DNA of 64,000 bases, taken from Saccharophagus degradans 2-40. Lineage in GTDB: Bacteria; Pseudomonadota; Gammaproteobacteria; Pseudomonadales; Cellvibrionaceae. Below are positions 47,531 through 55,601 of the stretch, in pieces. Location: the NCBI RefSeq assembly GCF_000013665.1, contig NC_007912.1, positions 3,279,501 through 3,343,500 of the forward strand. Direction: 5' to 3'. The notes beneath the pieces are model-generated. The model did not search any database and was not told the origin of the DNA. It was given only the letters and a program-made list of their open reading frames with translations. The position numbers and the translations under genes are program-made. How positions within the stretch are numbered: position 1 is the first letter of the stretch; each line of letters starts with the position of its first letter.

Positions 47531-49879
47531 CTAGCTTTCAGGCCCGGCCTTGGGCAAAGCTACTACAAAGCGGGAACCACCCGCTGGGTTGTCATCGACA
47601 AATATAATTCCACCCATGCCCTCTACAATTTTCTTGCAAATTGCCAGCCCAATTCCGTTGCCTTGGTATTGACTACGCCCATGTAGCCGTTCAAACGCCA
47701 CAAATATTTTTTCGCGAAATTCAGGCGCTATTCCTATTCCGTTGTCTTGCACAAAAAAAGCCACTGGGTACCGCTCCAACTCTAAAGCGAACTCATTACC
47801 CACATCCATTGGGCAATACATCCCCACCTCCACCACGGGGCGAACATTTACTTTTACATACTTAAGCGCATTACCTATTAAGTTTTGCATAAGTCTGCGC
47901 ATTTGCACTGGCTCGCCCCATACATGCGGTAAGGGGCCGATGCTAACCTCGGCGTTTTTCTCCGTAATTAGCTTTTCTAGGTCGTCGGTTATCTCGCGAC
48001 ACTGCAACTCTACATCTACCCATTCGCATTGATTTTGCTCTTTACCGACGCGAGAAAGCTCCAATAACGAGCTGATTAAGCTGCGCATTCTTTCCGCTGC
48101 AGACACCATACGGCTAAGATACAGTTGACCATTTTCGGAAAGGTTTGCTTTTTCTTCGCGCTCTAACAGCTCGCCAAACGACTGTATTTTTCTAACCGGC
48201 TCTTGCAAATCGTGCGAGGCCACATAGGCAAAACTTTGTAATTCTTTGTTGCTCGCTTCCAACTTTTTAGCGTACTTATCTAGACTTAACTGTATGCTTT
48301 TTCGCTCACTAATATCTTCTATTGCGGCCACATAAAAAGTTTTGCCATCGAGAGTGAACCTAGCAACACTTAGCTGTACAGGAAACGGGCCAGTATGACG
48401 AAGACCGATTACCTCAAAATGAAATGGCTGCGTTGCCTCCTGCTGCAACGCGAAATAAGCCTGAAACACATTAGAATTAAGACTGCTTTCGCTTTTTAGG
48501 TAGTCACCTATAAATTTCCCCTCCATTGCTTGAGGCTCGCTTGTTAGCAAGTGGGCTCCAAACTGGTTTACTTCTTCGATATAGCCGTCTTCATTTGTGG
48601 TTATTAGCCCACTGTTTACTGCATCGAAGATTGCTTGTATTTTTACTTTTTCTAAGTGTAGAAGCTTTTCTCTACCATCGATTTGATCCACCATGGATTG
48701 AAACGCTTTTGCTACGTGGTCGACCTCATCGCCGCGATCTTCAGGTAGTTTTAAGTCTCGCCCCCCTGCAGCAACACAATTAGAAAGCTCGCCTAACATA
48801 TAAACGCGTTTAACCATTATGCGATTAAAAAACCACGCTAATGCAATACACACAGCTAACAATAGGGCCACAGCGAATATCTGACGCTGCAGCGCCTGTA
48901 TGGTTTGCGCAGAAAAATGGCTAGAAGGCGCCATTTGAATAATGGAAATATACTTAGGTGTGGTGCCTTTGTGGTAGCTTACTTTTCTAGCATTTACTAC
49001 ATAGTTATCTAGATTTAAGCTACTCGTCGCTAAGTTAAATGCATCCTTTTCAAATGCTACTAACAACGACTTTGCTATTTCAGGCCACTGCTTGGCAAAT
49101 GTGTAATCGGTGCCGCGCTGCTCAGAAAAGGTGTACTCATTTTGAGGGTGATAAATAAAATGGCCGCGTGCATTTAATACGAATACATCACCTACACTGC
49201 TATTAGTTACCGTTGCACGAACGAAGCTGCCCACATTTTTATTGATTACAAACACACCCAACAGCTTGCCATTACCATCAAATATAGGCGCAGCAGCGCG
49301 CAACGTGGTTACTTCTGGTTGCGCAATGGCGCCGTACTCCTCATTAAGGTTTATGTCGCTTAAATACACTTCGCCAGCGCTAAGAGTTTTGGCCGCCTCA
49401 AAATACTCTGTTTCCGATTTATCTTGTAATTGCTTGGCCGCTACCACCTTAACAGCACCGTTCTGGCGCTCTACACGAATCAACTCGTCACCAGAAATGG
49501 AAAGAATGCGGGCCTGAAAGTAATCGGGCCGGCGAGTGAGCAGATTATTAAATGATTGCTCTATAAGTGAACTGTAGGCATTTGAGGGCAGAGAGGTATT
49601 GGTACTAATTTGGTCGTTAGCATCATCGATAACATTAATGCTTTGCTTAAACCATTCGACAATAAATGGGGATTCACTAATAAGCAGCGCATCAGACCGC
49701 AACTGCTCTATGCCGCTATTAAAGTGTTGTACACGTAAATCGAGCTGTGCTTGCTGGTTGCGCACTTCACCGTCGACCAGTGCCTGCTTCATCTCCCGCG
49801 CGAAGTAGGCACTAAGCAACGCAACAGTGAATACCACTGCTGCGAGCGTGTGAAGAGTCATTCTGCTGGAAATGCGCAT
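47531..49879 (-). CDS. Membrane sensor histidine kinase (Cache-HAMP-PAS-HisKA-HATPase)
   Basis: 782 residues. Two membrane segments (about 10-28 and 333-352) enclose a periplasmic dCache-like sensor (residues 30-330). HAMP (352-405) and PAS (412-525, GLITTNEDGYIEEVNQFGAH) follow. The HisKA box FAYVASHDLQEPVRKIQSFG places the phosphorylated His at 556, and the ATPase domain has GNALKYV, DNGIGIA and GNGIGLAICKKIVEGMGG. The SHDLQEPVRK type is common in phytochrome-like kinases. No chromophore or other signal can be named. Cotranscribed with the CheY-like gene downstream. Confidence 0.93.
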   Translation of the reverse strand: MRISSRMTLHTLAAVVFTVALLSAYFAREMKQALVDGEVRNQQAQLDLRVQHFNSGIEQLRSDALLISESPFIVEWFKQSINVIDDANDQISTNTSLPSNAYSSLIEQSFNNLLTRRPDYFQARILSISGDELIRVERQNGAVKVVAAKQLQDKSETEYFEAAKTLSAGEVYLSDINLNEEYGAIAQPEVTTLRAAAPIFDGNGKLLGVFVINKNVGSFVRATVTNSSVGDVFVLNARGHFIYHPQNEYTFSEQRGTDYTFAKQWPEIAKSLLVAFEKDAFNLATSSLNLDNYVVNARKVSYHKGTTPKYISIIQMAPSSHFSAQTIQALQRQIFAVALLLAVCIALAWFFNRIMVKRVYMLGELSNCVAAGGRDLKLPEDRGDEVDHVAKAFQSMVDQIDGREKLLHLEKVKIQAIFDAVNSGLITTNEDGYIEEVNQFGAHLLTSEPQAMEGKFIGDYLKSESSLNSNVFQAYFALQQEATQPFHFEVIGLRHTGPFPVQLSVARFTLDGKTFYVAAIEDISERKSIQLSLDKYAKKLEASNKELQSFAYVASHDLQEPVRKIQSFGELLEREEKANLSENGQLYLSRMVSAAERMRSLISSLLELSRVGKEQNQCEWVDVELQCREITDDLEKLITEKNAEVSIGPLPHVWGEPVQMRRLMQNLIGNALKYVKVNVRPVVEVGMYCPMDVGNEFALELERYPVAFFVQDNGIGIAPEFREKIFVAFERLHGRSQYQGNGIGLAICKKIVEGMGGIIFVDDNPAGGSRFVVALPKAGPES

Positions 49880-49972
49880 CCTTTTGTACCAAGCCTGAAG
49901 TTAAAAGGTAGATTTTAATCCTCAAACTGCAGCATAGGTACGCCTTATCCCCAACTATTGTTAATATTTGGG

Positions 49973-51796
49973 CTAGTTTGAAGATTCTTCCTTCTTACTA
50001 TAGTACGCGTTCAGCAAGTACCATGCTTTTTTACGTATACCTTGTTCAGAAAGTAGCCCTTTTCTATTCCAAAAATCTTGGATATCGGGCAACGGCCTTC
50101 TAGGGGAGCGGAAATCCTTTAGAATCCATGGCGTCACGCCACGCAGCGCAGTCATTTTTTCTAGCATGGCAATATTATGCTCATATACCGACGCTTGATA
50201 CTCTTCGGTCCAGCGTTCATCCTTGTCGCCGTGTAAGCCCTGTAATGCACCCGCCCCAAATTCGCTCACAATAACCGGCTTATTGTATTTCGATTCCCAC
50301 AGTATGTTGCCGCAGCTTTCGGGGGTGCCGCCGTACCAACCGCAATAGCTATTTACCCCAATTACATCCATTGCAGCTACTAGAGGGTCGTCAATTATTT
50401 TGCCATTAGCGGTATTGCCTTGTGTGTCCATTGCAGCGGTAATTAAGCGTGTGTCATCCAAAGAGCGGGCTTTTTTAGCGAGCTTGGTAATAAACGTTAA
50501 GCGTGCCTTATGGCTGGGGGTTTCATTAGCCATAGACCACAAAATAATAGAGGCGCGGTTTTTGTCGTGGGTAATCATTTCGGTTAATTGTTTTTCTGCT
50601 TTGGCGTAAACAGCTTTGTCTTCAAACATCACCGTCCAATAAACCGGTATTTCTGACCAAACCAACAGCCCCATTTCATCGGCCATTTTGACCATGGTTT
50701 CGTTGTGCGGGTAATGGGCCAAGCGCACAAAATTGCAGCCTAGCTCTTTGGCCCAGCGCAACAAGGTACGCGCATCGTCTTCGTTCCACGCGCGACCATC
50801 GTGCAAGGGGGATTCTTCGTGAATGCTAATACCGCGTAAAAATACAGATTTACCATTAAGCAATATATCTTCGCCATCCACCGCAATAGTTCTAAAACCT
50901 ATGCGGTCGCGGATTAGTTCACCGTTAAAGGCAATGGTTACGTCGTAGAGTTTGGGAGCTTCGGGCGTCCACAATTGAGGGTTTGCCTTAGCTGTTATCT
51001 GCCCTTCACCCTTTTTGTTTAGGGTGATGACTTCTTGAATGTTTAGTTCGGGGATAGAAACCTTAACACTGCCGCCCTGCTTTACATTGGAGCCAGCAAG
51101 AGCAACCTTAGCCACAATTGCAGTTGCATCGCTACCGCTAAGCTGCACGGTGTAATCTTCTACATAGGTGGCTGGCAGCTCTAAAATGGCAACAGAACGA
51201 GTAATACCACCGTAATTCCACCAATCGGTATTTACTGTAGGTATTTGGTTGCGTTCGCGACGGTTATCGGCTTTAACAACAATTGAGTTTTCACCCCGTT
51301 TAACATAATCGGTAATATCAAACTGAAACGAGGTAAAACCGCCCTCGTGGCTACCCACTTTTACACCGTTTATGTACACCATAGCTTGATAGTTAACTGC
51401 GCCAAAGTGAACGATATAGCGCTTATCCGCTTGTTTAGTAAGGGCGAAATCTTTTTGATACCACACTGTGCCCTCGTATAAAAACAACTGCTCTTCTTGC
51501 GTGTTCCAATCACCGGGCACCCGGATTTTCTCGGCGGTAGCAAAGTTGTATTCAATAAGGTCCGAAGGGGTTTTCATTTTGGCGTTTTTGAAATAGCCCT
51601 CGGTAGTGTGGGGCTGGTAACGGTGATTGTAATAGCCGTTTTCGTAGGGGTCGATAATGCGGTTCCACTGGCCATTTAAGCTAATATTTTCGCGGGCAAG
51701 CGCATTTTGTACATAGTCAATTGCAAACCCGTTTGCAGACGCAAATAGTGCAGTACAAACCAAGCTAGCGGTGGATAAAAAGCGTTTAAAACTCAT
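49973..51796 (-). CDS. Secreted GH2 glycoside hydrolase (beta-glucuronidase/galactosidase-like)
   Basis: 607 residues. A Sec signal peptide (about 1-24) precedes a sugar-binding jelly roll (about 36-208), an Ig-like domain (212-305) and a TIM barrel (from 310). GISIHEESP and WSMANETPS give the acid/base Glu425, and VIVSEFGAG the nucleophile Glu512. The layout matches GH2 beta-glucuronidases and beta-galactosidases; specificity is not certain. It lies just downstream of a GH10 xylanase on the same strand, so removal of side groups from xylan is a plausible use. Confidence 0.88.
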   Translation of the reverse strand: MSFKRFLSTASLVCTALFASANGFAIDYVQNALARENISLNGQWNRIIDPYENGYYNHRYQPHTTEGYFKNAKMKTPSDLIEYNFATAEKIRVPGDWNTQEEQLFLYEGTVWYQKDFALTKQADKRYIVHFGAVNYQAMVYINGVKVGSHEGGFTSFQFDITDYVKRGENSIVVKADNRRERNQIPTVNTDWWNYGGITRSVAILELPATYVEDYTVQLSGSDATAIVAKVALAGSNVKQGGSVKVSIPELNIQEVITLNKKGEGQITAKANPQLWTPEAPKLYDVTIAFNGELIRDRIGFRTIAVDGEDILLNGKSVFLRGISIHEESPLHDGRAWNEDDARTLLRWAKELGCNFVRLAHYPHNETMVKMADEMGLLVWSEIPVYWTVMFEDKAVYAKAEKQLTEMITHDKNRASIILWSMANETPSHKARLTFITKLAKKARSLDDTRLITAAMDTQGNTANGKIIDDPLVAAMDVIGVNSYCGWYGGTPESCGNILWESKYNKPVIVSEFGAGALQGLHGDKDERWTEEYQASVYEHNIAMLEKMTALRGVTPWILKDFRSPRRPLPDIQDFWNRKGLLSEQGIRKKAWYLLNAYYSKKEESSN

Positions 51797-51851
51797 CGAG
51801 CACCTCCTTATTATTAATTATTGCGACGGAGTATATAGTCAAGCAGGTGAA

Positions 51852-51905
51852 GGTTCGAGCTAGGTGCGACCAGTCGAACCCTACACAAGATGAAAGCGCT
51901 TTCAT
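51852..51905. promoter_or_regulatory. LacI-type palindromic operator upstream of the GH2 gene
   Basis: ATGAAAGCGCTTTCAT (51890-51905) is a perfect 16-base palindrome with the central CG of LacI/GalR-family operators, resembling CRE-like sites. A second dyad, GGTTCGA (51852-51858) and TCGAACC (51874-51880), is 10 bases away. Both lie in the 178-base gap between the GH10 gene and the GH2 start. No LacI-family gene is in the window, so the regulator would be encoded elsewhere. Confidence 0.65.
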
Positions 51906-51974
51906 TTTGTTGTGAAAAGGCAGTGATCTGCAGAGAAATGTTGAGATCACGACGCTAAATTTTTTATATAAATT

Positions 51975-53123
51975 TTACAACTTGAGGGCCACTAAGGCGT
52001 TATAAGCAGGCTTTGGTTTCAAATTACGATCGAATAACAAAGGGTAATTGGTTCGCCCTGGTACCGGAAAGTTATTTTTCCACGAGTCACCGTCACCGAC
52101 GCCCCAGAACGTAACACGTCCAATATGTTGCTGATGCTTAATGAACAGCTTGAATAGCTCTACATAACGCGCACTAAGCTGCTGGTTCACCGCGTCAGGC
52201 AAACCATCAACGTACGGGTTTAAGCTTTTGTCGTACTCGAATTTAGTACTTATATCTGCGCTAGCTAGTTGCCATGGCGCGGGTAATACATCTACATCCA
52301 ATTCTGTAATGTGTACTTTTAGACCTAAATCGGCCATGGCCACGATGGTTTTTTCCAACTCGTCCAGCGAGGGGTAGTCTAAGCCCACATGCCCCTGCAA
52401 CCCTACGCCGTGAATAGGCACGCCGCGCTTAATGTAGTCTTTGAATAACTTAACCAAAAATTCGCGCTTTTGCGGCAAGTGCATATTGTAATCGTTGTAA
52501 CATAAGTGTGCTTTTGGGTCCGCTGCGTGAGCTAAGCGAAAGGCTCGTTCCATAAACTCTGGCCCACAAATGTTATACCAGTGGCTCTTGCGCCAGCCTT
52601 TACCCTCATCTTCTGCTTCATTCACCACATCCCACGAGTGTACCCGCCCTTTATAGCGCCCAACTACGGCATTGATATACTCCTCTTGCCTGCGGTATAG
52701 GGTTGCTTTGTCTGCCGGTTCGCCCTGCTTGTTTTGGAAGAACCAATCTGGCGTTTGCGAATGCCACACAAGGGTGTGACCATGCATTAGCATCTGATGC
52801 TGCTCGGCAAATCTCACAATGGCATCGGCATCCTGCCAGCGCCACTCCCCCATTTGTGGTTGAAGTAAGGCGGGCTTCATGGCGTTTTCAGCGGTTAGTG
52901 CATTGAATTGATGCGCGACAGTGGCTGCAAACGCGCCGCTGGGCGTATTAAGTGAGCGCGCACTAACCGCAGTGCCCACGTAAAACTGATCGCGAAATTT
53001 CGTGGCCAATCCAGGCAGCGCGCGCGCCACGGCAGGCAGGGCGACGAATGCCGAGCCAAGAAGGCCTGCTTTTACTATATTCCTACGCGTACAATTCACT
53101 GGGTTACCTCTCTTTAGATTCAA
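51975..53123 (-). CDS. GH10 endo-1,4-beta-xylanase with Tat-type signal
   Basis: 382 residues. The N-terminus CTRRNIVKAGLLGSAFVALP has a twin-arginine motif then a hydrophobic stretch, so export by Tat is likely. The single GH10 barrel shows HGHTLVWHSQTPDWF, WDVVNEAED (acid/base Glu169) and KVHITELDVDV (nucleophile Glu274). There is no carbohydrate-binding module or polyserine linker, unlike the cellulase nearby, which suggests an enzyme kept near or in the periplasm that works on soluble oligoxylosides. Divergent from a sugar transporter; GH2 gene follows. Confidence 0.95.
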   Translation of the reverse strand: MNLKRGNPVNCTRRNIVKAGLLGSAFVALPAVARALPGLATKFRDQFYVGTAVSARSLNTPSGAFAATVAHQFNALTAENAMKPALLQPQMGEWRWQDADAIVRFAEQHQMLMHGHTLVWHSQTPDWFFQNKQGEPADKATLYRRQEEYINAVVGRYKGRVHSWDVVNEAEDEGKGWRKSHWYNICGPEFMERAFRLAHAADPKAHLCYNDYNMHLPQKREFLVKLFKDYIKRGVPIHGVGLQGHVGLDYPSLDELEKTIVAMADLGLKVHITELDVDVLPAPWQLASADISTKFEYDKSLNPYVDGLPDAVNQQLSARYVELFKLFIKHQQHIGRVTFWGVGDGDSWKNNFPVPGRTNYPLLFDRNLKPKPAYNALVALKL

Positions 53124-53384
53124 TATTAAACATAAAAACCATTATAGTCATATTAACCATATTAAGATAATATACCCCATAAGGTAATAGCTTAGGCAAA
53201 TATCCGTGCACTCGCTGGTATGTAATACACCTAAATTCGCGCCCCGCCCTGGAAGGCTTATTGGCTTGTGATGAGGTAGAAGAGTGTTTAATATCGAACG
53301 CGCATTGGGCCAATAACAGACCGACGAGTTTTAATACCCATACGCTTCGACCACAACTAATAATTCCAATAATTAGGTATCACC

Positions 53385-54797
53385 ATGACAGATTCAGCAC
53401 TTCCCTCGGGGGAAAATAAATCGTTTGTAATTCTCATTAGTTGTATTGCAACTATTGGTGGGTTCCTGTTCGGCTTCGACAGCGGCGTAATTAATGGCAC
53501 CGTTGATGGCCTAGTCACGTCATTTGGCGTAACAAAAACGGCAGTGGGTGTGCACGTTGCCTTTATGTTACTAGGTTGTGCCGTAGGTGCCGCAGCAGCC
53601 GGTCGCCTTGCCGATTTATACGGCCGCAGGGCAATGCTTATTGTTGCAGCCATATTATTTATTGTTTCTGCTTGGGGCTCGGGCGTAGCAACAGGCATTG
53701 TGGAATTTGATATTTATCGTCTACTTGGCGGTTTAGCCGTGGGCGCAGCCAGTGTTATGGCTCCAGCCTATATTAGTGAGGTAGCGCCAGCGCGATATCG
53801 CGGCAGGCTCACCACTATTCAGCAGGTTGCCATTATTAGTGGTTTAACCGCTGCATTTTTAAGTAACTATGTGCTTGCGCATACTGCAGGTTCTTCTTTA
53901 GAGCCTTTTTGGATGGGCATTGCCACGTGGCGCTGGATGTTTTGGATAGAAATTGCGCCGGCTGCTATCTTCTTTTTTGCACTTATGGTTATTCCAGAAA
54001 GCCCGCGCTTTCTTGTTGCCAGCGGCAAAAAAGACAAAGCACTTACTGTGTTAACTAAATTGTACGGCGCGCAAGCAGCCCCAGGTAAAGTTGCAGAAAT
54101 TGACTCATCGTTAGATCACGACCACAAACCTCGCCTTTCCGATTTAATTAGTAAAGTTACTGGCAAGGTGCGCCCCATTGTTTGGGTGGGTATTGGTCTT
54201 GCTACCTTCCAGCAGCTTGTGGGCATTAACGTAATTTTTTATTACGGCTCTATTCTTTGGCAATCGGTGGGTTTCTCAGAAGATCACGCTCTGTTAATTA
54301 ACGTTGTATCTGGTGCGGTAAGTATTGGCGCTGTGGTGTTATCACTTGTATTAGTAGATAAAATTGGCCGCAAGCCCCTATTGTGGATTGGCTCTGCGGG
54401 TATGGCTGTTACCCTTACCTTAACCGCAATTGCATTTGCCACGGGCACACTCGATGCGAATGGCGACCTACAACTAAGTGACAATATGGGCATTCTCGCC
54501 CTTGTGGCAGCCAACGTGTATGTTATTTTCTTTAACATGAGTTGGGGCCCTGTTATGTGGGTTATGTTGGGCGAAATGTTCCCCAACCAAATTCGCGGGT
54601 CTGGCTTGGCGGTTGCAGGTTTATTCCAATGGGGGTCTAACTGGGCCATCACCATGAGCTTCCCGGCCCTACTGGCTGGCTTGGGCTTAGCGGTTACCTA
54701 CGGGTTCTACGCCTTGTGTGCCTTTATTTCTATCATCTTTGTTATTAAGTATGTAAACGAAACAAATGGTGTAGAGCTGGAAGATATGGAAGGCTAA
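53385..54797 (+). CDS. MFS sugar:proton symporter (sugar porter family)
   Basis: 470 residues with twelve membrane segments. GGFLFGFDSGVINGTVDGL, GRLADLYGRRAMLIV, PESPRFLVASGK and LVDKIGRKPLLWIG are the four sugar-porter motifs, closest in type to XylE, AraE and GlcP. PRFLV and QQLVGINVIFYYGS line the sugar site. It would import a monosaccharide such as xylose or arabinose; the neighbouring xylanase favours xylose. AGGT lies 8 bases before the ATG. Transcribed divergently from the xylanase over a 261-base control region. Confidence 0.92.
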   Translation: MTDSALPSGENKSFVILISCIATIGGFLFGFDSGVINGTVDGLVTSFGVTKTAVGVHVAFMLLGCAVGAAAAGRLADLYGRRAMLIVAAILFIVSAWGSGVATGIVEFDIYRLLGGLAVGAASVMAPAYISEVAPARYRGRLTTIQQVAIISGLTAAFLSNYVLAHTAGSSLEPFWMGIATWRWMFWIEIAPAAIFFFALMVIPESPRFLVASGKKDKALTVLTKLYGAQAAPGKVAEIDSSLDHDHKPRLSDLISKVTGKVRPIVWVGIGLATFQQLVGINVIFYYGSILWQSVGFSEDHALLINVVSGAVSIGAVVLSLVLVDKIGRKPLLWIGSAGMAVTLTLTAIAFATGTLDANGDLQLSDNMGILALVAANVYVIFFNMSWGPVMWVMLGEMFPNQIRGSGLAVAGLFQWGSNWAITMSFPALLAGLGLAVTYGFYALCAFISIIFVIKYVNETNGVELEDMEG

Positions 54798-54819
54798 ACC
54801 TTCTGTAATTTTCACCCAT

Positions 54820-54856
54820 AAAAAAGCCGAAACTTATTATAAGTTTCGGCTTTTTT
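54820..54856. terminator. Bidirectional terminator between MFS gene and 54906 gene
   Basis: AAAAAAGCCGAAACTTAT ... ATAAGTTTCGGCTTTTTT: a long perfect stem with T runs on both strands, serving the two convergent genes. Confidence 0.93.
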
Positions 54857-54905
54857 GTTTGGGCTTGTAAAGTAATTGTTAAGCAACTCGCCGATAAGCA
54901 AATAC

Positions 54906-55385
54906 TTAGAAAAAGTCGAGGTCGATATCTTCACTTTGCAATTCTGGCGGCAAGCCTTCGTTAAACCATTGCTGATTCTCCATCAGCTCCTCTGGGTCGC
55001 CCTCTTCCCACACTCGCATTTGTGTAGCGCCTTCGTCGCGGCGAATAAAAACCATATAATTCTCTTCACCAGCACCTTTAATTCTTACATCACACTCTGG
55101 GTATACGTTGTAAAAGAAATCTACTAATGGTGGTAGCGAAGCTTCCGCACCATTGCGCGCAACCATTTCGGCTACTATATAGCCGCTTTCTTTCGAGGGC
55201 TGCTCAATGTAAAAAGCGTCATCTTCGGCCTGCTCGAATAACACATCCACATGCTGTGCATTGTTATCACCCACTAGTTCTTTTAATACAGCGCTATAAA
55301 TTTCGCCATCTTTTAACATAGTAAACACTGCTGATTGTTGTTTGGTATTGTCAAGCTTTATGTAAAGCGTAGAACGCAGCTCCAT
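54906..55385 (-). CDS. Acidic cytoplasmic protein, function unknown
   Basis: 159 residues, no family recognised, no signal peptide or membrane segment. Strongly acidic, ending in QSEDIDLDFF. Alternating hydrophobic positions suggest an alpha/beta fold (LYIKLDN, YMVFIRRDEG). It stands alone between the sugar transporter and the cellulase, with terminators on both sides. Good start codon and typical codon use support a real gene. Confidence 0.7.
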   Translation of the reverse strand: MELRSTLYIKLDNTKQQSAVFTMLKDGEIYSAVLKELVGDNNAQHVDVLFEQAEDDAFYIEQPSKESGYIVAEMVARNGAEASLPPLVDFFYNVYPECDVRIKGAGEENYMVFIRRDEGATQMRVWEEGDPEELMENQQWFNEGLPPELQSEDIDLDFF

Positions 55386-55525
55386 CGTACTTCTCCATAA
55401 GGGTGAGTGAAGCTGGTATTATTTCACTTTCACATGATAAAAACACTACACACCGTTTGGCTCATACAAACCAAATACGAGGCAGAAAGAAGGGCTAAAA
55501 CGCTAAGCTGTACGGAAGGGGAAAT

Positions 55526-55564
55526 AAAAAGCAGCCCCACAACTAATAGTTAGCTTGGAGCTGC
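55526..55564 (-). terminator. Terminator of the cellulase gene
   Basis: Minus strand GCAGCTCCA ... TGGGGCTGCTTTTTATTT: imperfect stem with a 5-base perfect base (GCAGC/GCTGC) and T run, 38 bases past the stop. Confidence 0.75.
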
Positions 55565-55601
55565 CGAATGCCAACCTAACGTTGGCGAGGGGAAAGTCTA
55601 C

